Positions 8,068-15,041 of a DNA stretch of 27,880 nt are shown in pieces. Positions within the stretch are counted from its first letter, which is position 1. Every line of letters begins with the position of its first letter. The position numbers were made by a program, and so were the translations under genes. The notes below the pieces were generated by a model that saw only the letters and a program-made list of their open reading frames with translations, did not search any database and was not told the origin of the DNA. Source of the DNA: JACDAN01 sp036380355 (lineage in GTDB: Bacteria; Actinomycetota; Thermoleophilia; Gaiellales; Gaiellaceae); NCBI GenBank assembly GCA_036380355.1, contig DASVEW010000087.1, forward strand, positions 1 to 27,880. Reading direction: 5' to 3'.

Positions 8068-8708
8068 GGCGCGCCCGGCCTGTCGTCCGGAAGGCGCTGC
8101 CGATCGCCGTCCTCGTCGTGCTCGCAACGCTGGCCGCGCTGGTCGCCCGCGACGCGGCGGCGATCCAGCGCGGGTTCGAGGGCAGCGACCTCGCCTTCAA
8201 GGCGCAGCCTGCGGCGGAGAGGCTCTGGCAGATCGACACCCGCCTGCCGTACGCAAAGAAGGTGCTCGGCGTCGAGGACGACCTGCTCTACCGCCGCGCG
8301 CTGCGCGCATTCGCCGTGGACGCGCGCCGTGCGGACAACCCGTACGACTTCGACCGGCCGGCGTTCCGGGCAGAGGCGCAGGCGACCCTCGGATCGGCCG
8401 AGCGGTCCTCCGATCTCACGCCGGCCCTCCGCTCCAAGGCGGCCAGCCTGCAGGGGGTCCTGACCTTCGACGAGGCGACTGCGGACCCCGTCAACGGCCC
8501 CGCCCTGATCCGCCGGGCGCTCGGGGACTTCGAGCGCGCGGTGCGGATCGACCCGGCGAACGAGGAGGCGAAGTACAACCTCGAGTTCCTCCTCCGCGTG
8601 CTCGACCCCAGCGCGATCCGGCTGAGGATTCGCGAGAACATCCCGGCGTACCGACCCGGCCGCAGCGCACCGGGAGGCGCGCCGCCGCGCCGCGGCCACG
8701 GCTACTGA
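8064..8708 (+). CDS. Membrane-anchored TPR-like protein of the MoxR/vWA operon
   Basis: 214 aa from a GTG that overlaps the vWA gene by 4 nt and is served by an AGGAGG site near 8051. An N-terminal helix (residues about 11-28) is followed by an Ala-rich helical domain. The clearest repeat is RRALGDFERAVRIDPANEEAKYNLEFLLRVL, which has the spacing of a tetratricopeptide repeat. The tail is basic and Gly/Pro-rich. In Bat operons of other phyla BatC and BatE are TPR proteins, so this is a positional counterpart. I do not recognise a narrower family. Confidence 0.72.
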   Translation: MRRARPVVRKALPIAVLVVLATLAALVARDAAAIQRGFEGSDLAFKAQPAAERLWQIDTRLPYAKKVLGVEDDLLYRRALRAFAVDARRADNPYDFDRPAFRAEAQATLGSAERSSDLTPALRSKAASLQGVLTFDEATADPVNGPALIRRALGDFERAVRIDPANEEAKYNLEFLLRVLDPSAIRLRIRENIPAYRPGRSAPGGAPPRRGHGY

Positions 8709-9668
8709 GTGGACGTCTCGTTCCTGACGCCGATCGCCGGGCTGGTGACGCTCGCGGCCATCGTCCCCCTCGTCGCCTTCGTCCGGAGCGAGCACCGGGC
8801 CGCGCGGGTGCGGGAGGCGCTCCGGCTGTCGCCACCGGGCGGCTCCCAGCGGAACACGGTCGCCGCGATCGTCGTCCTGGCCGTGCTCGTCGGGATCGGC
8901 GCGGCGCAGCCGGTGCTCGAGGAGACGCAAGAGCATGCCGCCCGCTCCGACGCGCAGGCGTTCTTCGTGATCGACACCTCGCGGTCGATGCTGGCGTCGG
9001 AGGAGCCGGGCGGCACGACCCGGTTCGATCGCGCCCGTTCCGCGGCGGTGCGGTTCCGCGACGGGCTCTCGACGGTTCCGGTCGGCATCGCTTCGATCAC
9101 CGACCGCACGCTGCCGCTCCTCTTCCCGACGGCGAACCGCGATTCGTTCGTGTCCGTGCTGGACCTCGCTCTCGGAGTCGACCGGCCGCCCTCGTCCGAG
9201 GCCGGCGACATCAGGGCGACACGGTTCAGCGCGCTGGCCGCCCTTGGCGCCCGGAACTTCTTCCGCGGGGCCGATCGGAAGCTGGTCGTTGTCTTCACCG
9301 ACGCCGAGTCGACCTCGTTCGACGGAGGCGGGATCGCGGATGCCTTCTCCGATGAGGACATCGAGCTGATCGTGGTCCGCGTCTGGAGGGAGGGCGAGCA
9401 GGTCTTCGGCCCCGAGGGGTCGCCCGAGCCGTACGAGCCGGACCCGGCCAGCGCCGATGCCGCCGACCGGCTGGCTGCGGCCGTGGGCGGGCGGGCCTTC
9501 GAGGAGGACGAGCTGGCCGGCGCGATCAGCGGGGCGCGCGTAGCGGTGGGCGAGGGCGAGACCGTGGTCCGCGCTGTTCGGACCGACATCGATCCACTGG
9601 CGCCGTACGTCTTCCTGGCGGCGCTCCTGCCGCTCGGCTTCCTGCTCTACCGGCGCAACATCGCCTAG
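8709..9668 (+). CDS. BatA/BatB-like vWA membrane protein
   Basis: 319 aa, starting with a GTG directly after the previous stop (no spacer). Two N-terminal membrane helices (about 5-25 and 50-66) precede a vWA domain with MIDAS D89-T-S91-R-S93 and the strand LVVVFTDAEST; a final helix at about 299-315 ends in LLYRRNIA. This is the usual BatA/BatB topology. It is the last gene of the operon: a perfect 9-bp inverted repeat enclosing a small hairpin begins at its stop codon. The operon thus has two vWA proteins flanking a TPR protein, upstream of a convergent gene. Confidence 0.88.
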   Translation: MDVSFLTPIAGLVTLAAIVPLVAFVRSEHRAARVREALRLSPPGGSQRNTVAAIVVLAVLVGIGAAQPVLEETQEHAARSDAQAFFVIDTSRSMLASEEPGGTTRFDRARSAAVRFRDGLSTVPVGIASITDRTLPLLFPTANRDSFVSVLDLALGVDRPPSSEAGDIRATRFSALAALGARNFFRGADRKLVVVFTDAESTSFDGGGIADAFSDEDIELIVVRVWREGEQVFGPEGSPEPYEPDPASADAADRLAAAVGGRAFEEDELAGAISGARVAVGEGETVVRAVRTDIDPLAPYVFLAALLPLGFLLYRRNIA

Positions 9669-9725
9669 GAGGGATTGGCGGAACGTCGCTGCGGCACAGC
9701 GCTGCGTTTTGTTAAGCCCTCCTAG
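9665..9725. terminator. Bidirectional terminator region between convergent genes
   Basis: CTAGGAGGG (9665-9673) and CCCTCCTAG (9717-9725) are perfect inverted repeats, and each arm contains the stop codon of one of the two convergent genes. Inside is a second hairpin, CGCTG (9687-9691) / CAGCG (9697-9701), followed by CTGCGTTTTGTT, a short T-tract on the plus strand. The layout fits intrinsic termination of the vWA operon and possibly of the minus-strand nuclease gene. Confidence 0.65.
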
Positions 9726-10555
9726 TCCGGCACCGGTCTCGTCGCCGCGACGGCGTCAAGCTGGTTCGCGTGATACAGGACGGCGGCCTCGGCCGTCCGG
9801 GCATTGCGGCCGTCGTGGTGGACCGCGACTGCGTGGACGACCTCGGCGAGGACGTCGCGCTCGAGCCCGCCCGCATGCGACTCGATCAGGCGGATGCCGA
9901 GCTGGACATGGCCGAGCAGCCGTCCTTCCTCGGTCGGCCTGAACGCCGGGCCCCGGCCCAGCTCGAGCGTACGGCCGGCGTCGTGGAGGATCGCCGCCGC
10001 GACGAGGAGGTCGCCGCGGAGGCGCGGGTGCACCTGGGCGGTCTCGCGGCAGATGGTCGCCACGGCCACAGTGTGCTCGAGCAGGCCGCCCGCGTAGCTG
10101 TGGTGCGCGTCCGGGCTCGCCGGCAGCTCGCGCAGCCGAGCGCGGAACCGGTCGTCGGCGAGGAACCTGCCGACCAGCGTTCGGAGGCCCGCGTGCGCAA
10201 TCTCGCCGGCGAGGAACTCGAGGAAGCCGTCCAGCTCGTCCGCGTCGCGCCGGAGTGCCGGCGTCAGCTCGGCAGCGTCCTGCCCCTCGGCCGGCTCCAG
10301 CGAGCGAACGTCGAGCTGCAGGCGGTCGCGGAACCTGTCGACGCGGCCGAGCACGCGAACCGCGTCGCCCTCCCCGAACCGCGAGTCGAGCAGCTCGACG
10401 TCGTTCCAGACCCGCGCTTCGATCTTCCCGCTCGGATCGACGAGCTCGAGCGCGAGGTAGTCGGAGCCCGTCCGTGTGCGGCGTCGCTCCTTCCTCGCGA
10501 CCGCGTAGGTGCCCTCGACGACACGATTCTCGGCGAGGTCCGCGATCGTGCTCAC
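9722..10555 (-). CDS. YhaM-like 3'-5' exonuclease (OB-fold + HD domain)
   Basis: 277 aa from a GTG at 10555. Residues about 1-90 are an OB-fold nucleic-acid-binding domain (DYLALELVDPSGKIEARVWND), and residues about 148-270 an HD phosphohydrolase domain: HHSYAGGLLEHT (151-162), ILHDAGRTLEL with H191-D192, HAVAVHHDG with H246/H247, and NQLDAV with D267. This order and these motifs match Bacillus YhaM, a 3'-5' exoribonuclease of about 314 aa that also acts on single-stranded DNA. The protein here is slightly short between the domains. It is monocistronic and faces the vWA operon. A TAGACT box precedes the start by exactly 6 nt, with no ribosome binding site. Confidence 0.87.
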   Translation of the reverse strand: MSTIADLAENRVVEGTYAVARKERRRTRTGSDYLALELVDPSGKIEARVWNDVELLDSRFGEGDAVRVLGRVDRFRDRLQLDVRSLEPAEGQDAAELTPALRRDADELDGFLEFLAGEIAHAGLRTLVGRFLADDRFRARLRELPASPDAHHSYAGGLLEHTVAVATICRETAQVHPRLRGDLLVAAAILHDAGRTLELGRGPAFRPTEEGRLLGHVQLGIRLIESHAGGLERDVLAEVVHAVAVHHDGRNARTAEAAVLYHANQLDAVAATRPVPD

Positions 10556-10561
10556 GGCCCG

Positions 10562-10567
10562 AGTCTA
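10562..10567 (-). promoter_or_regulatory. Putative -10 box for a leaderless yhaM-like mRNA
   Basis: On the minus strand TAGACT is followed by 6 nt and then the GTG start. This is the spacing expected if the first transcribed base is the first base of the start codon. It fits the TANNNT -10 consensus of actinobacteria. No -35 element stands out. Confidence 0.45.
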
Positions 10568-10599
10568 GGGAGGACGCAGGATGTAACGTCCGCGCCGAG

Positions 10600-11652
10600 A
10601 TGGCGGTCGTCAAGCCGATCCGCGCCCTGCGCTACGACGAGTCCGTCGCCGGCCCGCTGGAGTGGCTCGTGGCGCCGCCGTACGACGTGATCGACGAGGC
10701 GCAGCGCGAGGAGCTCCTGGCGCGAAGCCCTCTCAACGTCGTCCACCTGACGCTGCCGGAGGACGAAGCCGACGCGGCCCGGCTCTGGCGGGAGTGGCTC
10801 TCCGACGGCGTCCTCGTGCGCGACGGCGAGCCGACGTTCTGGGCGCTCGAGCAGCAGTACGTCGGCCCCGACGGTGTGGAGCGGACGCGGCGCGGGCTCG
10901 TCGCCGCCCTGAAGGTCGAGCCGTACGAGAATCGCGTCGTCCTGCCGCACGAGCGGACGCATGCGGGCCCGAAGGAGGGGCGCAAGCGGCTGCTGGAGGC
11001 GCTCCAGGCCCATCCCGAGCCGATCTTCCTGCTCTACGAGGGCGCTCCGCCGTACGAGCAGCCGTCCGGCGCGGCGGACCTGGAGGCGGAAGGGACGCGG
11101 CTCTGGCGGATCCCGCCGGACGGGATCGCCGACGCGTTCGCCGACAAGCAGCTGCTGATCGCCGACGGGCACCACCGGTACGAGACGGCTGTCGCGTCGG
11201 GCGCCGAGGACATCCTCGTCGTGCTGGTCTCGACGGACGATCCCGGCCTGATGATCTTCCCGACGCACCGGATCGCCGAGCGGCTCAACGGGACCAGCCC
11301 GACCCAGGAGCTCGACGAGGCGCTCGCCGAGCTGGATGCGCAGCCTTCCGAACGAGCTGCGGCGGTCGTCTACCGGAAGGGCGGCGCCGCGCTCGTCGAG
11401 GGCGAGGAGGGCGCGCTCGACGTCCAGCTCGTGGAGTCGCTCGCGCCCGCTCCGGTCCGGTACACGCCCTCCGTGGACGAGGCCGTCGCGGCCGTGGAGC
11501 GGGGAGACGCGGAGGGCGCCTTCATCGTCCGTCCCACGCGGATCGAGGACGTCTTCCGCTTCGCGCAGGCCGGCGAGACGCTGCCGCAGAAGACGACCTA
11601 CTTCTACCCCAAGCTGCTCTCGGGGCTCCTCTTCCTCCCGCTGGACGGTTAG
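10600..11652 (+). CDS. DUF1015 family protein
   Basis: 350 aa. The start is ATG 10600 (MAVVKPIRALRYDE); the frame is open further upstream but only as a shadow of the divergent gene. Family marks: APPYDVID near residue 25, LPHERTHAGPKEGR near 115, and the strongly conserved ADGHHRYETA at about 188-197. The last is followed by a strand-rich half ending in KTTYFYPKLLSGL, the usual DUF1015 terminus. The biochemical role of DUF1015 is not established; in some bacteria it neighbours serine biosynthesis genes, which is not the case here. It is cytosolic, with no signal or membrane helix. The next gene begins immediately after the TAG stop, so they form one transcript. Confidence 0.9.
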   Translation: MAVVKPIRALRYDESVAGPLEWLVAPPYDVIDEAQREELLARSPLNVVHLTLPEDEADAARLWREWLSDGVLVRDGEPTFWALEQQYVGPDGVERTRRGLVAALKVEPYENRVVLPHERTHAGPKEGRKRLLEALQAHPEPIFLLYEGAPPYEQPSGAADLEAEGTRLWRIPPDGIADAFADKQLLIADGHHRYETAVASGAEDILVVLVSTDDPGLMIFPTHRIAERLNGTSPTQELDEALAELDAQPSERAAAVVYRKGGAALVEGEEGALDVQLVESLAPAPVRYTPSVDEAVAAVERGDAEGAFIVRPTRIEDVFRFAQAGETLPQKTTYFYPKLLSGLLFLPLDG

Positions 11653-12459
11653 TTGCAGCCCTGGCTCGACGCCTTTCGAGCCGCCGCGGCCGACGTCGCG
11701 CGCGCGCTGGACGAGCTGCCGACCCGGGTGGAGCGGGAGCCGGTCGTCGCGGCCGGCGTCGGCGGCGACGACACGACGGCGATCGACGACGCGGCCGAGC
11801 GCGCCGTCGTCGCGCGGCTCGAGGCGCTGCACCGGGACGGGCTCGAGTTCACGCTCGTCTCCGAGGAGCTCGGTGAGCGCGCGTTCGGGTCGTCGGAGAC
11901 GCACGTCGTCGTCGACCCGATCGACGGCTCCGTGAACGCCAAGCGAGGGCTGCGGCACTTCTGCCTCTCGATCGCGGTCGCGGACGGCCCGACCATGGGC
12001 GACGTCGTCTTCGGCTTCGTGCACGACTTCGGCTCGGGTGAGGAATGGACGGCGACGAAGGGTGGCGGCGCCCAGCTGAACGGCGAGCCGCTCGGAGCCG
12101 TGCGGCCGCATGATTCGGTCGAGATCCTCGTCATGGAGGGAACGTTGTCCGCGGCCGTTGCCGACCACGCCGAGGCGCTCGTCGGCTACGCCCACCGCTT
12201 CCGGATCATGGGGTCGCTCGCCCTCTCGATGTGCCAGCTCGCGGCCGGGCGGGTGGATGCGGTCTGCTCGCTGCGCGAGGTCCGCGCGGTCGACACGGCC
12301 GCGGCGCAGCTCCTGATCACGGAGGTGGGGCTCTCGATCGGGTTCGCGGACGCAGGTCCGTGGGACGCCGCGCCGCTCGACACGCGCCCCCACGGCGTCC
12401 TCGTCGCCGCGGCCACCGATGAGTTGAGAGATCGCCTGGCGGAAATCCTCGTGATGTGA
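11653..12459 (+). CDS. Inositol monophosphatase / fructose-1,6-bisphosphatase family (archaeal type)
   Basis: 268 aa from a TTG directly after the DUF1015 stop. Metal-site motifs of the lithium-sensitive phosphatase family are present: E71 in LVSEELG, DPIDGSVNA at 88-96 (D88, D91), and a late aspartate in RAVDTAAAQLL. The early GGDDTTAIDDAAE and the short length resemble the archaeal bifunctional IMPase/FBPase group (MJ0109-like) rather than the bacterial SuhB type. Likely reaction: removal of phosphate from inositol-1-phosphate and/or fructose-1,6-bisphosphate; the sequence alone does not decide which. The stop overlaps the GTG of the DUF72 gene by 4 nt. No ribosome binding site is possible in the zero-length spacer, so translation probably depends on coupling. 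Confidence 0.86.
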   Translation: MQPWLDAFRAAAADVARALDELPTRVEREPVVAAGVGGDDTTAIDDAAERAVVARLEALHRDGLEFTLVSEELGERAFGSSETHVVVDPIDGSVNAKRGLRHFCLSIAVADGPTMGDVVFGFVHDFGSGEEWTATKGGGAQLNGEPLGAVRPHDSVEILVMEGTLSAAVADHAEALVGYAHRFRIMGSLALSMCQLAAGRVDAVCSLREVRAVDTAAAQLLITEVGLSIGFADAGPWDAAPLDTRPHGVLVAAATDELRDRLAEILVM

Positions 12460-13188
12460 CGGAGATTCGCGTCGGGTGCTCGGGGTGGAACTACCCGCAC
12501 TGGCGCGAGCGCGTCTACCCGAAGGGGCTCCCGCAGAAGCGCTGGCTCGAGCACTACGCGACGCTCTTCGACACCGTCGAGATCAACAACACCTTCTACC
12601 GGCTTCCCCGGGTCGAGGCCGTGGAGGGCTGGGTGCGGCAGACGCCGCCGGGGTTCGTCTTCGCCGTGAAGATGAGCCGGTACATCACGCACATCCGGCG
12701 GCTCGGCGGGCTCGAGGCGGGGATCCCGCTCTTCTACGAGCGGATCGCGCCGCTCGCGCGCTCACCGAAGCTGGGCCCAGTGCTGTGGCAGCTCCCGCCG
12801 ACGTTCCGGCGGGACGACGAGCGGCTCTCCTCCGCACTGGCCGCGCTCCCCGCCGGCCGCCATGCGTTCGAGTTCCGCCACCCGACGTGGTACGCCGACG
12901 ACGTCTACGAGCTGCTCAGGCGGCACGGTGTCGCGCTCGTGATCCCGGACAGCCCGCGCTACCCGTTCCGGGAGCTCGTGCTCACGGCGGACTGGACGTT
13001 CGTCCGCTTCCACCACGGCACGCGCGGGCGAAACGGGAACTACTCCGAGACCGAGATCCGCGAGTGGGCGGAGCGGATCGACGGCTGGCGGCGCGAGCGC
13101 ATCGATGTCTACGCCTACTACAACAACGACTGGGGAGGGCTACGCGGTCAGGAACGGCCTGCGACTGAAGGAACTCCTCGGCGTCTAG
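12456..13188 (+). CDS. DUF72 (YecE-like) protein, disrupted by a +1 frameshift near its end
   Basis: GTG start overlapping the phosphatase stop. The TIM-barrel family marks are clear: VGCSGWNYPHWRERVYP at the N-terminus, NNTFYRLP, FAVKMSRYITHIRRL, and FEFRHPTWY. Near the end, YAYYNNDW (through W226) should continue as EGYAVRNGLRLKELLGV and stop. That sequence is present, but one frame over: deleting one G from the GGGG run at 13132-13135 restores it and ends at TAG 13186-13188, giving 243 aa, the usual family size. As written, the frame instead runs on into the mrp gene and gives a false 617-aa fusion. The extra G is either a sequencing or assembly error in a homopolymer or a recent mutation. 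The function of DUF72 is unknown. Confidence 0.85.
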
Positions 13189-13191
13189 GCT
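13186..13191 (+). promoter_or_regulatory. Putative -10 box (TAGGCT) upstream of mrp
   Basis: TAGGCT begins on the true TAG stop of the DUF72 gene and lies 8 nt before the ATG of mrp. A GGAGG at 13194-13198 is only 1 nt from the ATG, too close to act as a normal Shine-Dalgarno site, so a near-leaderless start is plausible. This is weak evidence on its own. Confidence 0.3.
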
Positions 13192-13199
13192 GTGGAGGA

Positions 13200-14309
13200 A
13201 TGCAGCAGCCGACACCCGACCAGATCACTGAAGCGCTCGGCAAGGTCATCGACCCCGAGCTGAAGAAGCCCGTCACCGAGCTCGGGATGGTGCGCGACGT
13301 GAACGTGACCGGCAGCCACATCGGCGTCACCATCGCCCTCACCGTGCCCGGCTGCCCGCTCCGCTCGAGCTTCGAGGATCAGGTGCAGCGCGAGCTTCGC
13401 CCGCTGCCCGGCATCGAGACGGTCTCGCTCGAGTTCGACGTGATGAGCCCCGAGGAGAAGGCGGCGCTGACGGCGCGCCTCCGCGGCGGCGTGAACGAGC
13501 GGACGAAGGGGATCTCGCTCGACCGTTCAACCCGGGTGATCGCCGTCGCGAGTGGGAAAGGCGGCGTCGGCAAGTCGACGCTCACCGCCAACCTGGCCGC
13601 CGCCTTCGATCGGCTCGGCCACCGGACCGGGGTCCTCGACGCGGACGTCTACGGGCACTCGATCCCGCACATGCTGGGCGTGCACCAGCGCCCGGTCGTG
13701 GTGGACAAGATGATCGTCCCGCCGGTCCGCGACGAGCTGAAGCTGATGTCGATCGGGTTCTTCCTCGACGAGAACGAGCCGGTGATGTGGCGCGGCCCCA
13801 TGCTGCACCGAGCGCTCGAGCAGTTCCTCTCGGACGTCCACTGGGGCGAGCTGGACACGCTGCTCGTGGACATGCCGCCCGGGACCGGCGACGTGTCGAT
13901 CTCGCTGGGGCAGCTGCTGCCGCGCGCGGAGGTCCTTGTCGTGACGACGCCGCAGCCGGCCGCTCAGCAGGTCGCCGTGCGCGCGGCGCAGATGGCCCGG
14001 ACGACGAACATGCGGCTCGTCGGAGCCGTGGAGAACATGTCGGCGCTCGTGGGGAGCGGTGAGGAGATCTTCGGGTCCGGCGGCGGCGAGGCGCTCGCGG
14101 CCGAGCTGGACGTGCCGCTCCTGGGCAGGATCCCGCTCGACCCCCGCCTTCGGGAAAGCGCGGATCGTGGCGAGCCGCTCGTCTGGGAGGAGCCGGACGC
14201 CGAGGCGTCCGTCGCGATCCTCGAGCTCGCGGAGGCGATCGCCGCCACGCGCCGAGAGGAGGGGCTCGGGATCGTCAAGCCCCTCCCCGTGGTCGGCGCT
14301 TCGGGCTAG
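13200..14309 (+). CDS. mrp: Mrp/ApbC-type P-loop iron-sulfur carrier ATPase
   Basis: 369 aa starting at ATG 13200, where the typical Mrp N-terminus begins (DQITEALGKVIDPEL). Residues 1-95 form the DUF59/MIP18 domain with C52 in VPGCPLRSS; residues 110-350 form the deviant-Walker ATPase with P-loop GKGGVGKST (119-127), DADVYGHSIPHMLG and VDMPPGTGD. Role known for the family: ATP-dependent loading or transfer of Fe-S clusters. The C-terminal CxxC that binds the bridging cluster in ApbC is absent (ENMSALVGSGEEIFG instead of ENMS..CPHCG). Actinobacterial Mrp proteins commonly lack it as far as I recall, so cluster binding may differ. The frame is continuous with DUF72 only because of the frameshift upstream. 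It ends against the convergent secreted-protein gene, with 4 nt shared. Confidence 0.92.
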   Translation: MQQPTPDQITEALGKVIDPELKKPVTELGMVRDVNVTGSHIGVTIALTVPGCPLRSSFEDQVQRELRPLPGIETVSLEFDVMSPEEKAALTARLRGGVNERTKGISLDRSTRVIAVASGKGGVGKSTLTANLAAAFDRLGHRTGVLDADVYGHSIPHMLGVHQRPVVVDKMIVPPVRDELKLMSIGFFLDENEPVMWRGPMLHRALEQFLSDVHWGELDTLLVDMPPGTGDVSISLGQLLPRAEVLVVTTPQPAAQQVAVRAAQMARTTNMRLVGAVENMSALVGSGEEIFGSGGGEALAAELDVPLLGRIPLDPRLRESADRGEPLVWEEPDAEASVAILELAEAIAATRREEGLGIVKPLPVVGASG

Positions 14310-14953
14310 CGGCCCTTCCGCTTGCCCTTGCTCTTGCCCCTGTCCTTGTGCTTGTCGCGCTTGTCGCGACCGCGGTCGCCGTTGTGCTTCCGGCAGCCGC
14401 CCGACTGGATCACGGCCGGCGTCCGCGGGTCGGCCGCGGTGCCGCCGAGCTGGCCGGTCAGGACGGTGCCGGCAGCGTTGAACGAGGCCTTGAAGTTGGC
14501 CATCAGCTTGCCGCTGCCGTCCTGCTCCTCGGTCCCGCCGGGGACCCTGTCGCGGACGTGCCCGACGATGTAGCCGTGGAGAACACCGCGATCGGTGTTG
14601 GTCGCGAAGTAGCGGGCGACGGCCCTCGTGCGACCCTCCGCCTTGAGGTGCACGGTGCCGGTCGACGAGCCCATGCCCGTCGTCTGGTTGATCAGGCCCT
14701 TCGACCGGATGACGATGTCGCCGGTCAGGCGCGGATCGCCGGTCGAGGTCCCGCGGTACTTCGCATGGAACTGGCGGTACTCGCCGTCGACGCCCGTGCA
14801 CGTCCTGTCACTCACGGACGACTGCGTGACGGTGAAGTTCGCGAGGACCGCGTCGGTGTGCGTGCGGTCCCTCTTCCCGTGCGCCACGGCGGCGCCCGCC
14901 GTTGCGAGTGCGGCGATCACCGCGAGCGCGATCCAGGTTCTGGTCCTTCGCAT
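14306..14953 (-). CDS. Secreted protein with a basic C-terminal tail, unknown function
   Basis: 215 aa from ATG 14953, with a GGGGGG site 6 nt upstream on the minus strand; the open frame extends further but lacks coding character. A classic signal peptide (MRRTRTWIALAVIAALA, cleavage likely after AVA at about residue 24) is followed by a beta-rich domain of about 150 residues. That domain has repeated short strands such as ANFTVTQSSV, GDIVIRSKGL and GKLMANFKASFN, and two cysteines (in SDRTCTG and SGGCRKH) that could pair. The last 27 residues are mostly Lys, Arg, Asp and Gly (DKRDKHKDRGKSKGKRKGR). The strand pattern resembles allene-oxide-cyclase-like or lipocalin-like barrels but I do not recognise the family. 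The tail could bind acidic cell-wall polymers; that is inference. Confidence 0.78.
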   Translation of the reverse strand: MRRTRTWIALAVIAALATAGAAVAHGKRDRTHTDAVLANFTVTQSSVSDRTCTGVDGEYRQFHAKYRGTSTGDPRLTGDIVIRSKGLINQTTGMGSSTGTVHLKAEGRTRAVARYFATNTDRGVLHGYIVGHVRDRVPGGTEEQDGSGKLMANFKASFNAAGTVLTGQLGGTAADPRTPAVIQSGGCRKHNGDRGRDKRDKHKDRGKSKGKRKGR

Positions 14954-15041
14954 GTGCTGCCCCCCGTTTCGTGGTTGTGCATCCACTGTGATCCGCAGCT
15001 TTCCCGACCTCACTCGCCGGTGCCGTAAGGAGTTCGTAAAA

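Noticed and set aside
10552..12393. Long minus-strand frame (613 codons) opposite DUF1015 and the inositol phosphatase
   Set aside because: Shadow of two conserved plus-strand genes with clear family motifs; no motifs in the shadow.
12456..14309. DUF72-Mrp fusion protein of 617 aa
   Set aside because: The proper DUF72 C-terminus and stop are found in the +1 frame after a GGGG run, and Mrp has its own normal start at 13200. The continuity is explained by one extra base.
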